Source of the DNA: Arthrobacter alpinus
GTDB lineage: Bacteria > Actinomycetota > Actinomycetes > Actinomycetales > Micrococcaceae
NCBI RefSeq assembly: GCF_001445575.1
Contig: NZ_CP013200.1
Location: 372,001-436,000, forward strand
Reading direction: 5' to 3'
Length of the DNA stretch: 64,000 nucleotides
Positions 53,486 to 62,740 of this stretch are shown here, one piece after another (positions within the stretch are counted from its first letter, which is position 1; each line of letters opens with the position of its first letter). The notes beneath the pieces are model-generated. The model was given only the letters and a program-made list of their open reading frames with translations, was not told the DNA's origin and did no database searches. The translations under genes were made by a program, and so were the position numbers.

Positions 53486-53757
53486 CCGTCGTCCCTCTTA
53501 TGTGCCACGAATCGGGCTACTGTTACTGATCCAATGAATCCAATCACCGTCAGCACCACCAAGAGCGCCAAATTATCGGTGTGTTTGTTCACGGCCATTT
53601 CCGTGGCCAGCGAGGCGCCAAAGATGGCCAGCAGTACATCGGCCGCAATCACCCGGTCCAGCAGCGAGGGCCCGGCGGCAATCCTGTAGATGGTTCCGGC
53701 AGCGGCCAGCGCGAGCACCACGGCAACAATAATGACAACAACACCCATAGCGCTCAC
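53482..53757 (-). CDS. mrpF: Na+/H+ antiporter subunit F
   Basis: 91 residues, three membrane helices. GPSLLDRVIAADVL is the MrpF/MnhF signature, and FIGSVTVARFV follows in the last helix. Overlaps mrpE and mrpG by four bases each, as usual for this operon. Confidence 0.93.
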   Translation of the reverse strand: MSAMGVVVIIVAVVLALAAAGTIYRIAAGPSLLDRVIAADVLLAIFGASLATEMAVNKHTDNLALLVVLTVIGFIGSVTVARFVAHKRDDG

Positions 53758-54443
53758 TGGCCCCCCTGTTCTTTCTCAGCTTTTTCTACACCGGCAGCAC
53801 TATTGAACGGTCCAATGTGAGCCCGCACCGTGTCGATATGGGCCACCATGGGTGCACCTGCCCGTTCTCGATTCAGCGCAGACAGTTCCGCCCTGGTACC
53901 CATAATCTGGATCAACCGGGCCTCAATGTCCTGGATGCCGCGGCGAACTTCCTCCACGGATTCCGGCGTTGGAGCATTCATGGCGTGGACATACAGGGTG
54001 GCCGCTCCCCTGTCCACCTCAACCACCAGTGAACCTGGAATCAGCGAGAGCACATGGCCCACGGCAGTCATGAGCAAATCCGACGGACTCCGCAATGGCA
54101 CGGCAATCACTGCATTGCGAATTTTTGGACCCTTCACAATTGCCCAACGCAACACATGGAAGCTAGCAACTGTGACCTGCTTGAGGAACCACCCCAAGAA
54201 AACAACTGCACGCGGAACGTTGAAGCGGCCACTGAGTTCAATGGGAGGCAGGTAAAAAGTGTGAGAAACCGCAAGTGCAATCAATGCCCCGAAGGCCAAG
54301 TTACCTAGGCTGAAGTCCTGCCATAAGGCACCCCAGATAACAACTAACCAAATAAGCAGTGGCAGCTTTTGCAGCACGTTGAGTTTGCGCCGATCATGCC
54401 TTGACTCATCCTTGCTGGACTCGTCCACGGTGGATTCACTCAC
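53754..54443 (-). CDS. mrpE: Na+/H+ antiporter subunit E
   Basis: 229 residues, longer than the common 160-residue form because of a charged N-terminus (DESSKDESRHDRRK) and a long cytoplasmic C-terminus (about residues 150-229). LLIWLVVIWGALW and LSLIPGSLVVEVD are the MrpE core. Overlaps mrpD and mrpF by four bases. Confidence 0.9.
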   Translation of the reverse strand: MSESTVDESSKDESRHDRRKLNVLQKLPLLIWLVVIWGALWQDFSLGNLAFGALIALAVSHTFYLPPIELSGRFNVPRAVVFLGWFLKQVTVASFHVLRWAIVKGPKIRNAVIAVPLRSPSDLLMTAVGHVLSLIPGSLVVEVDRGAATLYVHAMNAPTPESVEEVRRGIQDIEARLIQIMGTRAELSALNRERAGAPMVAHIDTVRAHIGPFNSAAGVEKAEKEQGGQ

Positions 54444-56068
54444 GGCGCACCGGCCCCACTGCCGAGTACGGCTTCAATGTACGGCGTACGTTCCAGCATG
54501 CCGGCGGCAGCCTCTTGGCTCAGTTCAAAGAGGGGCCCGGCAAAGACCGTCATGGCAACACCGAGAAGGACCAAACCCATGGTGGAGTACACCATCATCT
54601 TGGGCAGAATGGGGACCTCGTTGTCGCCGGAGAACCGCCCCTCGGTGGCATCAACGTGCTTGCTCGTGCGCAGCGCGCGCATGCTCTGTGCACCTGAGGC
54701 ATCCGGAGCCGTAGCCAACAGCACGGGGTCAGGATCCTCGGCGTCGACCGTACTGCGCCAGAACACACGGTTCCAAACGCGGGCCATGACCAGCAGTGTG
54801 AGCAGGCTGGCAACAACGCCGCCAACCACCAACGCGTACGCCAGCGGCGACCCATCGGCCACACCAGCCTGCAGGAGCCCCAACTTTCCCAAGAATCCGG
54901 AGAATGGAGGGATGCCGGCCAAGTTCATGGCGGGGATGAAATACAGCACCGCAAGGATCGGCGACAGCTTGGCCAAACCGCCCAAACGCGTAATCGAGGA
55001 TGTTCCGCCGCGTCGTTCGATCAGACCCGTCACCATGAACAGTGAGGTTTGGATGGTGATGTGGTGGATGACGTAGAAAATGGTGGCTGCCAGTCCCAGC
55101 ACCGATGAAAGCGCGACGCCGAAGATCATGTACCCGATGTGGCTCACCAAAGTGAAGGACAGCATTCGCTTGATGTCCGTCTGGGCGACGGCGCCAAGTA
55201 TCCCCACAATCATTGTCAGTAAGGCGACCACCAGCAGCACCGAGTTGAACTGACCCGAGGGAAACAGCAGCGTCTCTGTGCGGATGATGGCGTAAACGCC
55301 CACTTTGGTCAGCAATCCGGCAAACACCGCTGTGACCGGGGCTGGCGCTGTGGGGTAGGAGTCAGGGAGCCAGAAGGACAAGGGGAAGACTGCCGCCTTG
55401 ATACCAAAGGCCACGAGCAGCAGAACATGCAAAAGTCCCTGCGTGCCAGAATCCAGCTCACCGAGCTTGATGGCAAGGTCTGCCAGCGTGACAGTCCCAG
55501 TAGCGCCATAAATCATGGCGATGGCAATGAGGAACAGCAGCGAGGACACCACACTGACCACCACGTAGGTGATGCCCGCCCGGATTCTGGACCCGGTGCC
55601 GCCCAGTGTCATCAGAACATAGCTAGCCGTCAGCAGGATTTCAAAACCAACGTAGAGGTTGAACAAGTCACCGGCCAAGAAGGCGTTGGACACTCCTGCT
55701 ACCAGAATCAGATACGTGGGGTGAAAGACGGATACAGGGCCGCCTTCTTCGCTGTCGGCAGCTCCCTGCCCAGTGGCGTAGGCGAGGACGGCAAGGCAAA
55801 CTGCCGAAGAAATCACCAGAAGCAGCGACGAGAACTGGTCCACGACCATGACGATGCCAAAAGGCGGGGCCCAGCCGCCCAAATGGACGGCGATGGGGCC
55901 CGTGGTCCAGACGCTGGCCAGTAGCCAGACTTCAAGTCCGAGTGTAACCGTGATGGTACCTAGGCTGACTCGGCGCTGAGCCTTGGGCCTTTTGATCAGT
56001 ACAAAAGCCACGGCAGCACCCAGGAAGGGCAGGACAACGGCGAGCGGAGCAAAGCTGGCAATGTTCAT
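54440..56068 (-). CDS. mrpD: Na+/H+ antiporter subunit D
   Basis: 542 residues, about 14 membrane helices, of the NuoN/NuoM-related proton-translocating family (VGFEILLTASYVLMTLG, FGIKAAVFPLSFWLPDSYPTAPAPV). The lysine in GIKAAVFP and the conserved helices carry protons. Within about residues 455-485 a cytoplasmic charged loop is inserted. Overlaps mrpE by four bases; mrpC ends 3 bases upstream of its start. Confidence 0.94.
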   Translation of the reverse strand: MNIASFAPLAVVLPFLGAAVAFVLIKRPKAQRRVSLGTITVTLGLEVWLLASVWTTGPIAVHLGGWAPPFGIVMVVDQFSSLLLVISSAVCLAVLAYATGQGAADSEEGGPVSVFHPTYLILVAGVSNAFLAGDLFNLYVGFEILLTASYVLMTLGGTGSRIRAGITYVVVSVVSSLLFLIAIAMIYGATGTVTLADLAIKLGELDSGTQGLLHVLLLVAFGIKAAVFPLSFWLPDSYPTAPAPVTAVFAGLLTKVGVYAIIRTETLLFPSGQFNSVLLVVALLTMIVGILGAVAQTDIKRMLSFTLVSHIGYMIFGVALSSVLGLAATIFYVIHHITIQTSLFMVTGLIERRGGTSSITRLGGLAKLSPILAVLYFIPAMNLAGIPPFSGFLGKLGLLQAGVADGSPLAYALVVGGVVASLLTLLVMARVWNRVFWRSTVDAEDPDPVLLATAPDASGAQSMRALRTSKHVDATEGRFSGDNEVPILPKMMVYSTMGLVLLGVAMTVFAGPLFELSQEAAAGMLERTPYIEAVLGSGAGAP

Positions 56069-56071
56069 GTC

Positions 56072-56659
56072 CTACTCCTTTCCGGGCTTGTTGGTCTTGT
56101 TTAGCTTGTTGGGCTGATCGTGATCGTCGTGCGGCACGGGGGATTCGGGGTCCACCTGTTTGACTGGGCCGGCGATCGGCACCTGGGCTACCTTCCTGTA
56201 GCCAATACCTGGAATGGTTTCTCGCTTAGCCACAGGATGGGTGTTCTCATGGAAATCTGAGACTTCAACGGCAATCTCTGAGTCTTCCTCGTCGTCGTAC
56301 AGGTCCTGCTTGGCAACGCGAATATCCTCCCTATCCACCTGGATTTGGTCCGCGTGGCTCAGGAGCCATGACCTGTAGATCAGGCTGAGCATGAAAGCCG
56401 TCACGGCGAAGGAAATGACAATGGAGGTCAGGATGAAAGCCTGGGGCAAGGGATCATTATATTCCGTTGATGGAATATCTTTGTTGAAGATCGGAGCCAA
56501 TCCGGCATATCCACCGGTCGTCAGCAAGAGTAGGTTCGTTGCGTTGGCCAACAACATCAGGCCGAGCAGAACCCGCGTCAAGCTGCGTTCTAACAACAAG
56601 TAGATTCCGACGGCATAGAGAACACCCATGACCAGGAGCAGCGTGAGATTGACGCTCAT
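56072..56659 (-). CDS. mrpC: Na+/H+ antiporter subunit C
   Basis: 195 residues. The first 110 match NuoK-like MrpC (LLLERSLTRVLLGLMLLANATNLLLL, DPLPQAFILTSIVISFAVTAF). A charged C-terminal extension of about 85 residues is unusual compared with the 110-130-residue standard MrpC and is probably disordered. Overlaps mrpA by four bases. Confidence 0.92.
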   Translation of the reverse strand: MSVNLTLLLVMGVLYAVGIYLLLERSLTRVLLGLMLLANATNLLLLTTGGYAGLAPIFNKDIPSTEYNDPLPQAFILTSIVISFAVTAFMLSLIYRSWLLSHADQIQVDREDIRVAKQDLYDDEEDSEIAVEVSDFHENTHPVAKRETIPGIGYRKVAQVPIAGPVKQVDPESPVPHDDHDQPNKLNKTNKPGKE

Positions 56660-59600
56660 CGAGCAACCTCCAACGGCTCGTCGTCCTCAATCATTTCTAT
56701 ACCTGCCATGCCGCCTTCTTCATGTTGGTCAATCTCCGACCCTAGACTGCGCAGCACATCAACAACCAGACCCACCACCACAAGATAAACGCCAATGTCG
56801 AAGAGGGTAGACGTCACAAATTTCACATGACCAAAGATGGGCGCATCAAAGGCGATGATGGCACTCTGGAAAATCTCGCCACCGAAGAACAGCGGCCCTA
56901 CTCCGGTCAGGGCGGCCAAGGCCAAGCCAACACCCAACAGCGTTCCAGCTGAAATGCGCGTTGCCTCTGCCAGCTCGAAACGACCACCAGCCAAGTAGCG
57001 GATGGTCAGGGCGAGCCCGGCCACCAGCCCCCCGGCAAAACCGCCGCCGGTGCCATTGTGCCCGGCAAGCAGCAGGTAGATGGAGACCACGATGATGCTG
57101 TGGAACACCAATCGGGTGACAACCTCAATGATGATGGAGCGCCGCTCAGGTGCCAGTGTGCGCCCGGCCACCAGCCATGGATTACCGGGTGAGGCAGTGA
57201 ATTTCTTGGCAATTTCAATGGTGGGGCCGAAGCCGGGCACCGTTTTCAGCTTGCCAATACTTCCACTGGCCACCGTCACGGCCCGTGGGAGCCTTTGACC
57301 ACGCCCCCTGACAAAGATCAAGCTGGCCACACCTGTGGCGGCAATGGCTAGAACTGAAATTTCACCGAACGTGTCCCAGGCACGGATGTCAACAAGCGTC
57401 ACGTTGACCACGTTGAGCCCACCGCCGCCTTCATACGCCATGAGTGGCATGGCCAGGCTGACGGGATCGTGAATGCGTGCACCCATCGCGATGATGGCTA
57501 CAACCACCATGACCGCACCGAACACAATACCCAGAATCATGCGGGCCAGGCGGTGGCTGCCTGCCTGCTTGCGTTCCATCAGTCGCGCTGGCAGCGACCG
57601 CATAGCCAGCACAAAGGCCACGAGAATGATGGTTTCCACGAGCATCTGGGTCAAGGCGAGGTCAGGAGCACCTTGCAAGGCAAAGATCAGCGCAATTCCG
57701 TACCCGGTGACCGAAACCATCAGTACTGCCATGAACCGCTTGCTGGCATTGGCTGCCGCGACAGCGCCAATAACAATGACGGCGCCGGCAACGATCTGGA
57801 ACGGGGAGGTGGGATCCACAAAGTAAACGTCGTGGTTCCAGTTCTGTTCGGTCAAGAACAGCACAGCCAACACGGAGGCGATGGCCGTGGACAAAATGAC
57901 GGCAAGGTAGAAGAACAGCGAACCACGCTGGGTACGGCCCGTGACCCAAATGGCGACGGCATCCAAAAGCACAATGGCCTGCCTGTAGATTCGCTCAAAG
58001 TCCATCGGCGACGGCACCATCGCCTGGAAGGCCTCCATCTTGCGGCGCAGCATGAACAAAGTAATGCCAGCAGCAATCACAATGGCACTAAGTCCCAGTG
58101 CAGGCGTGAAGCCATGCCAGAGCAGCAGATGCATGCCGTGCGGGTCATATGCCGGGAATTGCTCGCTGTAAGGCTTGATCCACCCCTCCACGATCTGAGG
58201 AAAGATTCCATAGGCCAACGTCAACAGGCTCAGAAATGCTGGGGCAGCCAGGAACGTCCAACCAACCGGCTTGAACACGGTTGCCATGCCCTTGGGCTTC
58301 GTAGCAAAGCCGCCCCACATGAACCGCGCACTGTAGGCGAAGGTCAAAATAGAACCAAGAACCATTCCCACCAGGACGGTCCAGCCGACTCCCGGCCCCG
58401 CAGGTCCATGCATCGCAGAAGCGATGAATGCCTGGAAGATGCCTTCCTTGGCAACAAATCCGGCCAGCGGCGGAAGCCCGGCCATGGACGCGGCACCAAT
58501 CAGGGCCACCATGCCCAGTTTCGGGGCGGACTTGAACACGCCGGACAATTCACGAATATCGCGGGTCCCGCTCTGGTGGTCAATGATGCCCACCACCAGG
58601 AACAAGGCGGCTTTGAACAACCCGTGAGCCAGGACCATGGCCATGCCCGCCAAGGCGGCTTCCTGCCCGCCCAGCCCCACCACCAGGGAGATGAAGCCGA
58701 GCTGGCTAACCGTGCCGTAGGCCAGAATCAACTTCAGGTCATACTGTCGCAGGGCGCGCCAGCCACCCAGAATCATGGTGCCTAATCCAAGCACCACAAT
58801 GATGACTTGCCAGTATTCGGTCTGCGAGAATCCCGGCGCCAAGCGGGCAATGAGGTAGATTCCAGCCTTCACCATGGCTGCTGCGTGCAGGTATGCGCTC
58901 ACCGGTGTGGGCGCGGCCATAGCACCGGGCAGCCAGAAGTGGAACGGCAACAGCGCAGATTTTGTGACCGCGCCAACCAGCAGCAAGGCAATCCCAATGT
59001 CCAGCACCATTTTGGGGCTTCCGACGGCGGACATTAGCTCGGGCGCCTTCGCCAGGACTTCGGAAATGCTGTAGGTGCCAGCGCTCTCGCCCACCATGAT
59101 CAGGCCCACCAGCATGGCCAGGCCGCCGAAGGTGGTCACCATGAGTGCCTGCAAGGCTGCTCGCCTGGCCGCGATACGGGTGCGGGCGTATCCAATGAGC
59201 AGGTAGGAAAGGACAGTTGTCAGTTCCCAAAAGATAAACAAAAGAATGAGGTTGTCAGCTGTCACCAGACCAAACATGACGCCAGCGAAAGCGAGCAGCT
59301 GGGAACCAAAGCCGCCAAGCCAGGCATCGTCAGTCTTGAAGTATCTGGCACAGTAGGCCAGCACCAGCGCGCCAACGCCGAGAACCAGCAGGGACATCAT
59401 CCAGGACAACTGGTCCATTTTGAAGGATAGATCCAGGCCCATGACAGGGACCCAGGAGATGTCTAAGGCCGGACTGGGAAGCGTGTCGGAAAACACATTG
59501 TTGTATTGCGCCACAAGCCAAACAAAGCTGATTCCGGGAACCGCGGCCAGAATATAAAACGCCGAACGGCCCCATTTAGAGAATAAAATGGGCGCAAAAA

Positions 59601-59709
59601 TGGCAACAACGAAGTGTGCACACAGGACAAAAAGCACTAAAGGCTCCACATGTTTCGGGCTGGAAATGAGCGAATCACGGGGGTTTACGTCGGTTCCCGA
59701 CCCCTCCAT
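56656..59709 (-). CDS. mrpA: Na+/H+ antiporter subunit A (fused MrpAB)
   Basis: About 1017 residues from ATG 59709; the next in-frame starts differ by tens of bases and the true start is uncertain. The N-terminal two thirds are NuoL-like (proton-conducting, FWELTTVLSYLLIGYA, FHFWLPGAMAAPTPVSAYLHA, LAHGLFKAALFLVVG). The C-terminal part is MnhB-like (HNGTGGGFAGGLVAG), so MrpB is fused to MrpA, as in actinobacteria. First gene of the operon, about 150 bases from the divergent UMF1-type gene. Confidence 0.93.
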   Translation of the reverse strand: MEGSGTDVNPRDSLISSPKHVEPLVLFVLCAHFVVAIFAPILFSKWGRSAFYILAAVPGISFVWLVAQYNNVFSDTLPSPALDISWVPVMGLDLSFKMDQLSWMMSLLVLGVGALVLAYCARYFKTDDAWLGGFGSQLLAFAGVMFGLVTADNLILLFIFWELTTVLSYLLIGYARTRIAARRAALQALMVTTFGGLAMLVGLIMVGESAGTYSISEVLAKAPELMSAVGSPKMVLDIGIALLLVGAVTKSALLPFHFWLPGAMAAPTPVSAYLHAAAMVKAGIYLIARLAPGFSQTEYWQVIIVVLGLGTMILGGWRALRQYDLKLILAYGTVSQLGFISLVVGLGGQEAALAGMAMVLAHGLFKAALFLVVGIIDHQSGTRDIRELSGVFKSAPKLGMVALIGAASMAGLPPLAGFVAKEGIFQAFIASAMHGPAGPGVGWTVLVGMVLGSILTFAYSARFMWGGFATKPKGMATVFKPVGWTFLAAPAFLSLLTLAYGIFPQIVEGWIKPYSEQFPAYDPHGMHLLLWHGFTPALGLSAIVIAAGITLFMLRRKMEAFQAMVPSPMDFERIYRQAIVLLDAVAIWVTGRTQRGSLFFYLAVILSTAIASVLAVLFLTEQNWNHDVYFVDPTSPFQIVAGAVIVIGAVAAANASKRFMAVLMVSVTGYGIALIFALQGAPDLALTQMLVETIILVAFVLAMRSLPARLMERKQAGSHRLARMILGIVFGAVMVVVAIIAMGARIHDPVSLAMPLMAYEGGGGLNVVNVTLVDIRAWDTFGEISVLAIAATGVASLIFVRGRGQRLPRAVTVASGSIGKLKTVPGFGPTIEIAKKFTASPGNPWLVAGRTLAPERRSIIIEVVTRLVFHSIIVVSIYLLLAGHNGTGGGFAGGLVAGLALTIRYLAGGRFELAEATRISAGTLLGVGLALAALTGVGPLFFGGEIFQSAIIAFDAPIFGHVKFVTSTLFDIGVYLVVVGLVVDVLRSLGSEIDQHEEGGMAGIEMIEDDEPLEVAR

Positions 59710-59858
59710 CCTACCTAACCGAGCCCGGTCTCGGGCTCGCATTGCAGTGGCGACGATGCTACTTGTGCAAGATTCCAACGTGCATTAAGTGTCCGGTTGG
59801 TGCTTAATGTTCCGCGCCCCTGCCGCGTCACCTGCAAGTGACGGATAGCATGTGCCCT

Positions 59859-61178
59859 ATGACTGAGTACCCTCCCGCAGCCGCTGCTCTGCCCGTTTCC
59901 ACGAGCAAATCTCCCGGGACCACCTGGCAAATCACCGCATGGGCGCTGTGGGATTGGGGCGGCGCTGCCTTCAACGCCGTCATGACCACCTTCATTTTTA
60001 CGGCCCTTTACCTGACGGGTGACGATTTTGGTGGCGCAGATAAGGCCACAGCAACACTCGCCTTTGCCATGTCAGTTTCGGGTTTTGCCATTGCGCTCTT
60101 CGCCCCTGTTGCGGGCCAGCGCACTGACCACAGCGGTCGCCGCAGGTTGTGGCTGGGCATCAACACACTCATTGTGGTGGTGCTGACGGGTGCCTGCTTC
60201 TTCGTGCAGCCGCAGGAATCGTTCCTACTCTTTGGCTGCATGTTGATCGCCGCTGGCCATGTATTCTTTGAGATCGCCGGGGTGAACTACAACGCCATGC
60301 TGTTGCAGATCTCCACCAAGAAGACCATCGGGCGCATTAGCGGGTTCGGCTGGGCCGCCGGATACCTGGGTGGAATCGTCGCCCTGCTGATCGTGTACTT
60401 TGCCCTGATCAAGCCGGATGTCGGCATCTTTGGCATCACCAGCGCCGATGGCATGACCTACCGGGCCGTAGCCGTATTCTCGGCCCTCTGGATTCTAATT
60501 TTCTCTATCCCGGTGATGCTGGCCATTCCCGAATCAAAGCCTGATCCCAATATGCCCAAAGTGGGATTCTTCCAGTCCTACAAGGAGCTTTACCGAACCA
60601 TCATGCGGCTGTGGCGCACCGATCGCCACACCGTGTATTTCCTGATCTCCAGCGCCATCTTCCGCGACGGGCTCGCCGCCATCTTCACGTTCGGGGCCGT
60701 ACTGGCCGTGGGCTCCTTTGGCTTCAAGCCCGGTGACGTGTTGATCTTCGCCATCGCTGGAAACGTGGTGGCCGCCGTCGGAGCCCTGTCAGCTGGCTTC
60801 TTCGACGACAAATTTGGTCCCAAAGCCGTCATCGTCACCTCCCTGGTGGGCCTGCTGGTTTCCGGCGGTGCGCTGCTGTTCCTCGACGGCAAGAATGCGT
60901 TCTGGGTATTCGGCCTGATCCTGTGCCTCTTTGTGGGTCCGGCACAATCCTCGGCCAGAACGTTCATGGGTCGGTTGGCGCCGGACGGACAGGAGGGCGA
61001 AATGTTTGGCCTCTACGCCACCACGGGCCGCGCCGTCTCCTTCTTGGCCCCGCAGCTGTTTGGCTATTCCATCTTGATCTTCGGCGCTCAGCGTTGGGGC
61101 ATCATCGGCATTCTGGTGGTCCTACTGGCTGGCCTGCTGCTTCTGCTGCCGGTCAAGGCTCCCCCGCATGAACGCTGA
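59859..61178 (+). CDS. UMF1/ATG22-type MFS transporter
   Basis: 439 residues from ATG 59859 (an in-frame ATG at 59838 exists). About 12 membrane helices; WALWDWGGAAFNAVM is the family signature of UMF1 (DUF895/ATG22-like) transporters, some of which export amino acids. TDHSGRRRLW follows helix 2 as the MFS A-motif. Substrate unknown. Divergent from the mrp operon. Confidence 0.85.
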   Translation: MTEYPPAAAALPVSTSKSPGTTWQITAWALWDWGGAAFNAVMTTFIFTALYLTGDDFGGADKATATLAFAMSVSGFAIALFAPVAGQRTDHSGRRRLWLGINTLIVVVLTGACFFVQPQESFLLFGCMLIAAGHVFFEIAGVNYNAMLLQISTKKTIGRISGFGWAAGYLGGIVALLIVYFALIKPDVGIFGITSADGMTYRAVAVFSALWILIFSIPVMLAIPESKPDPNMPKVGFFQSYKELYRTIMRLWRTDRHTVYFLISSAIFRDGLAAIFTFGAVLAVGSFGFKPGDVLIFAIAGNVVAAVGALSAGFFDDKFGPKAVIVTSLVGLLVSGGALLFLDGKNAFWVFGLILCLFVGPAQSSARTFMGRLAPDGQEGEMFGLYATTGRAVSFLAPQLFGYSILIFGAQRWGIIGILVVLLAGLLLLLPVKAPPHER

Positions 61179-61506
61179 CCCTATGCGCCGGACTCAGCGC
61201 CAGTTCAGCGCATAACCCTCGCGCCGTTTCCCCATGCGCCCCACCCGGCTCGAGTTCAGCGCATAACCCTCGCGCCTTTTCCCATGCGCCCCACCCGGCT
61301 CGAGTTCAGCGCATAACCCTCGCGCCGTTTCTTTATGCGCCGAGCCCGCCATCGGTCTGGCGCATGGGCGCCTATGCGCCAAACTCAGCTCGAGTTCAGC
61401 GCATAAAGGTAACTGAACTTACGACGGCGGCCGGTACCTTCCACACAGAAGGTACCGGCCGCCGTCGTAAGTCAGCTAAGCACTATCTAGCAGGCTGTTG
61501 AGCTAC
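61179..61506. repeat. Intergenic region with tandem repeats and hairpin
   Basis: 328 bases between convergent genes. 61182-61407 holds four related copies of a unit (GTTCAGCGCATAA at 61203, 61254, 61304 and 61394; spacing 51, 50 and 90), the middle ones nearly identical. A perfect 24-bp hairpin follows at 61417-61472. No coding region is supported. Confidence 0.8.
61417..61472. terminator. Perfect 24-bp bidirectional hairpin terminator
   Basis: Arms 61417-61440 and 61449-61472 are exactly complementary with an eight-base loop. Contains the shared ACGACGGCGGC core. It separates the convergent UMF1-type and dcd genes. Confidence 0.78.
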
Positions 61507-62091
61507 TTAGCCCTGCTCAATTTTGGTGCGGTGGAAATTCTGGAACGATTTGGACGCCGTCGGGCCACGCTGGCCCTGGTATCGGTTCTGATGAGTGCCC
61601 GTGCCGTAAGGGTTCTCGGCCGGGGAGGACAACTGGAAGAAGCAGAGCTGGCCAATTTTCATGCCGGGCCACAACTTGATGGGCAGCGTGGCCACATTGG
61701 AAAGTTCCAAGGTGATGTGGCCGGAGAAGCCGGGGTCAATGAACCCGGCGGTGGAGTGTGTGAGCAGGCCCAGGCGTCCCAGCGAGGACTTGCCTTCAAG
61801 GCGTGCAGCAACATCGTCGGGAAGGGTGACCGTTTCGTAGGTGGAAGCCAGCGCAAACTCGCCCGGGTGCAGAATGAACGCCTCGTCTGGCGCAACCTCA
61901 ACCATGCGGGTCAGATCGGGCTGCTCCTCCGCGGGGTCGATGTGGGCGTAGCGGTGGTTGTCAAAAAGCCGGAAGAACCTGTCAATGCGCACATCAACGC
62001 TCGATGGCTGCACCATGGCAGGGTCGTAGGGGTCCAAGACAATCCGCTTGGCGTCAATTTCGGCACGTATGTCGCGGTCAGAGATCAGCAC
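61507..62091 (-). CDS. dcd: dCTP deaminase
   Basis: 194 residues. LISDRDI at the start, [20 protein letters not shown] and [21 protein letters not shown] are the Dcd signature, including the catalytic glutamate and the trimer-forming loops. Actinobacterial Dcd proteins are often bifunctional dCTP deaminase/dUTPases, giving dUMP directly. It converges on the UMF1-type gene and diverges from the KhtT-like gene. Confidence 0.95.
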   Translation of the reverse strand: MLISDRDIRAEIDAKRIVLDPYDPAMVQPSSVDVRIDRFFRLFDNHRYAHIDPAEEQPDLTRMVEVAPDEAFILHPGEFALASTYETVTLPDDVAARLEGKSSLGRLGLLTHSTAGFIDPGFSGHITLELSNVATLPIKLWPGMKIGQLCFFQLSSPAENPYGTGTHQNRYQGQRGPTASKSFQNFHRTKIEQG

Positions 62092-62245
62092 CCTCTAAAA
62101 ATAGCGTATTTGAGGCCACGTGAGGTTAGCAAAGCCCCCGAAACCACATCAGTTCAGACTCAATTGCCAGCAGCGGGACTATTTTTACCCTTTTCGGCGT
62201 TATTTATAGGCGCGCAGAGTCATCTGCACAGCTAAGGTGAGAACC

Positions 62246-62731
62246 ATGAATATTGAAGAGACCCCTCTTCCCGGCATTGGTGTGCGCAGGGAATTGCGGC
62301 TTGCAACCGGACGACGAGTGGGCGTTGTGACCCACCGTGACGGCCACACAGAGTTGATCCTGTCCCGCGTTGACGATCCCGATGCGTGTGCGGCGTCCAT
62401 TCCGCTGACCGCCGAGGAAGCCGCCGGACTGGGACAGCTGTTGGGATCGGCCCAGCTGATTGCCCAGCTCAGCGCCGAGCAGGAAAACGTATCCGGCATC
62501 AGCACGCACCAAATCATGATCCGCAAGGGTTCCGCCTTTGCCGGGCGCACCTTGGGCGATACGCAGATGCGTACCCGCACTGGCGCCTCCATTGTGGCCT
62601 TGCTGCGCGACGGCGATGTTGTTGGTTCCCCGCGCCCTGATGAAGTTCTGCATGTTGGCGACTTGGTGGTTATTGTCGGAACCGATGACGGACTGGCGGA
62701 GGCTGCCCTGATTTTGCAGTCTCGGCTCTAA
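62246..62731 (+). CDS. khtT: KhtT-like regulatory subunit with TrkA-C (RCK_C) domain
   Basis: 161 residues from ATG 62246 (AAGGTGAG upstream). The N-terminal 70 residues form a KhtT-like segment (GIGVRRELRLATGRRVGVVTHRDG), and residues about 80-160 are a TrkA-C/RCK_C domain (GRTLGDTQMRTRTGASIVALLRDG, VLHVGDLVVIVGT). In Bacillus subtilis KhtT regulates the KhtU K+/H+ antiporter. The gene for the antiporter follows after 9 bases. Confidence 0.88.
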   Translation: MNIEETPLPGIGVRRELRLATGRRVGVVTHRDGHTELILSRVDDPDACAASIPLTAEEAAGLGQLLGSAQLIAQLSAEQENVSGISTHQIMIRKGSAFAGRTLGDTQMRTRTGASIVALLRDGDVVGSPRPDEVLHVGDLVVIVGTDDGLAEAALILQSRL

Positions 62732-62740
62732 GCCCCGGCT

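Noticed and set aside
57469..58785. 438-residue plus-strand reading frame antisense to mrpA
   Set aside because: Full of His/Gln/Asn and no domain; the minus strand encodes the obvious MrpA antiporter.
61182..61407. Possible CRISPR-like array after the UMF1 gene
   Set aside because: Units of 50-51 bases repeat whole without variable spacers, and there are only four copies.
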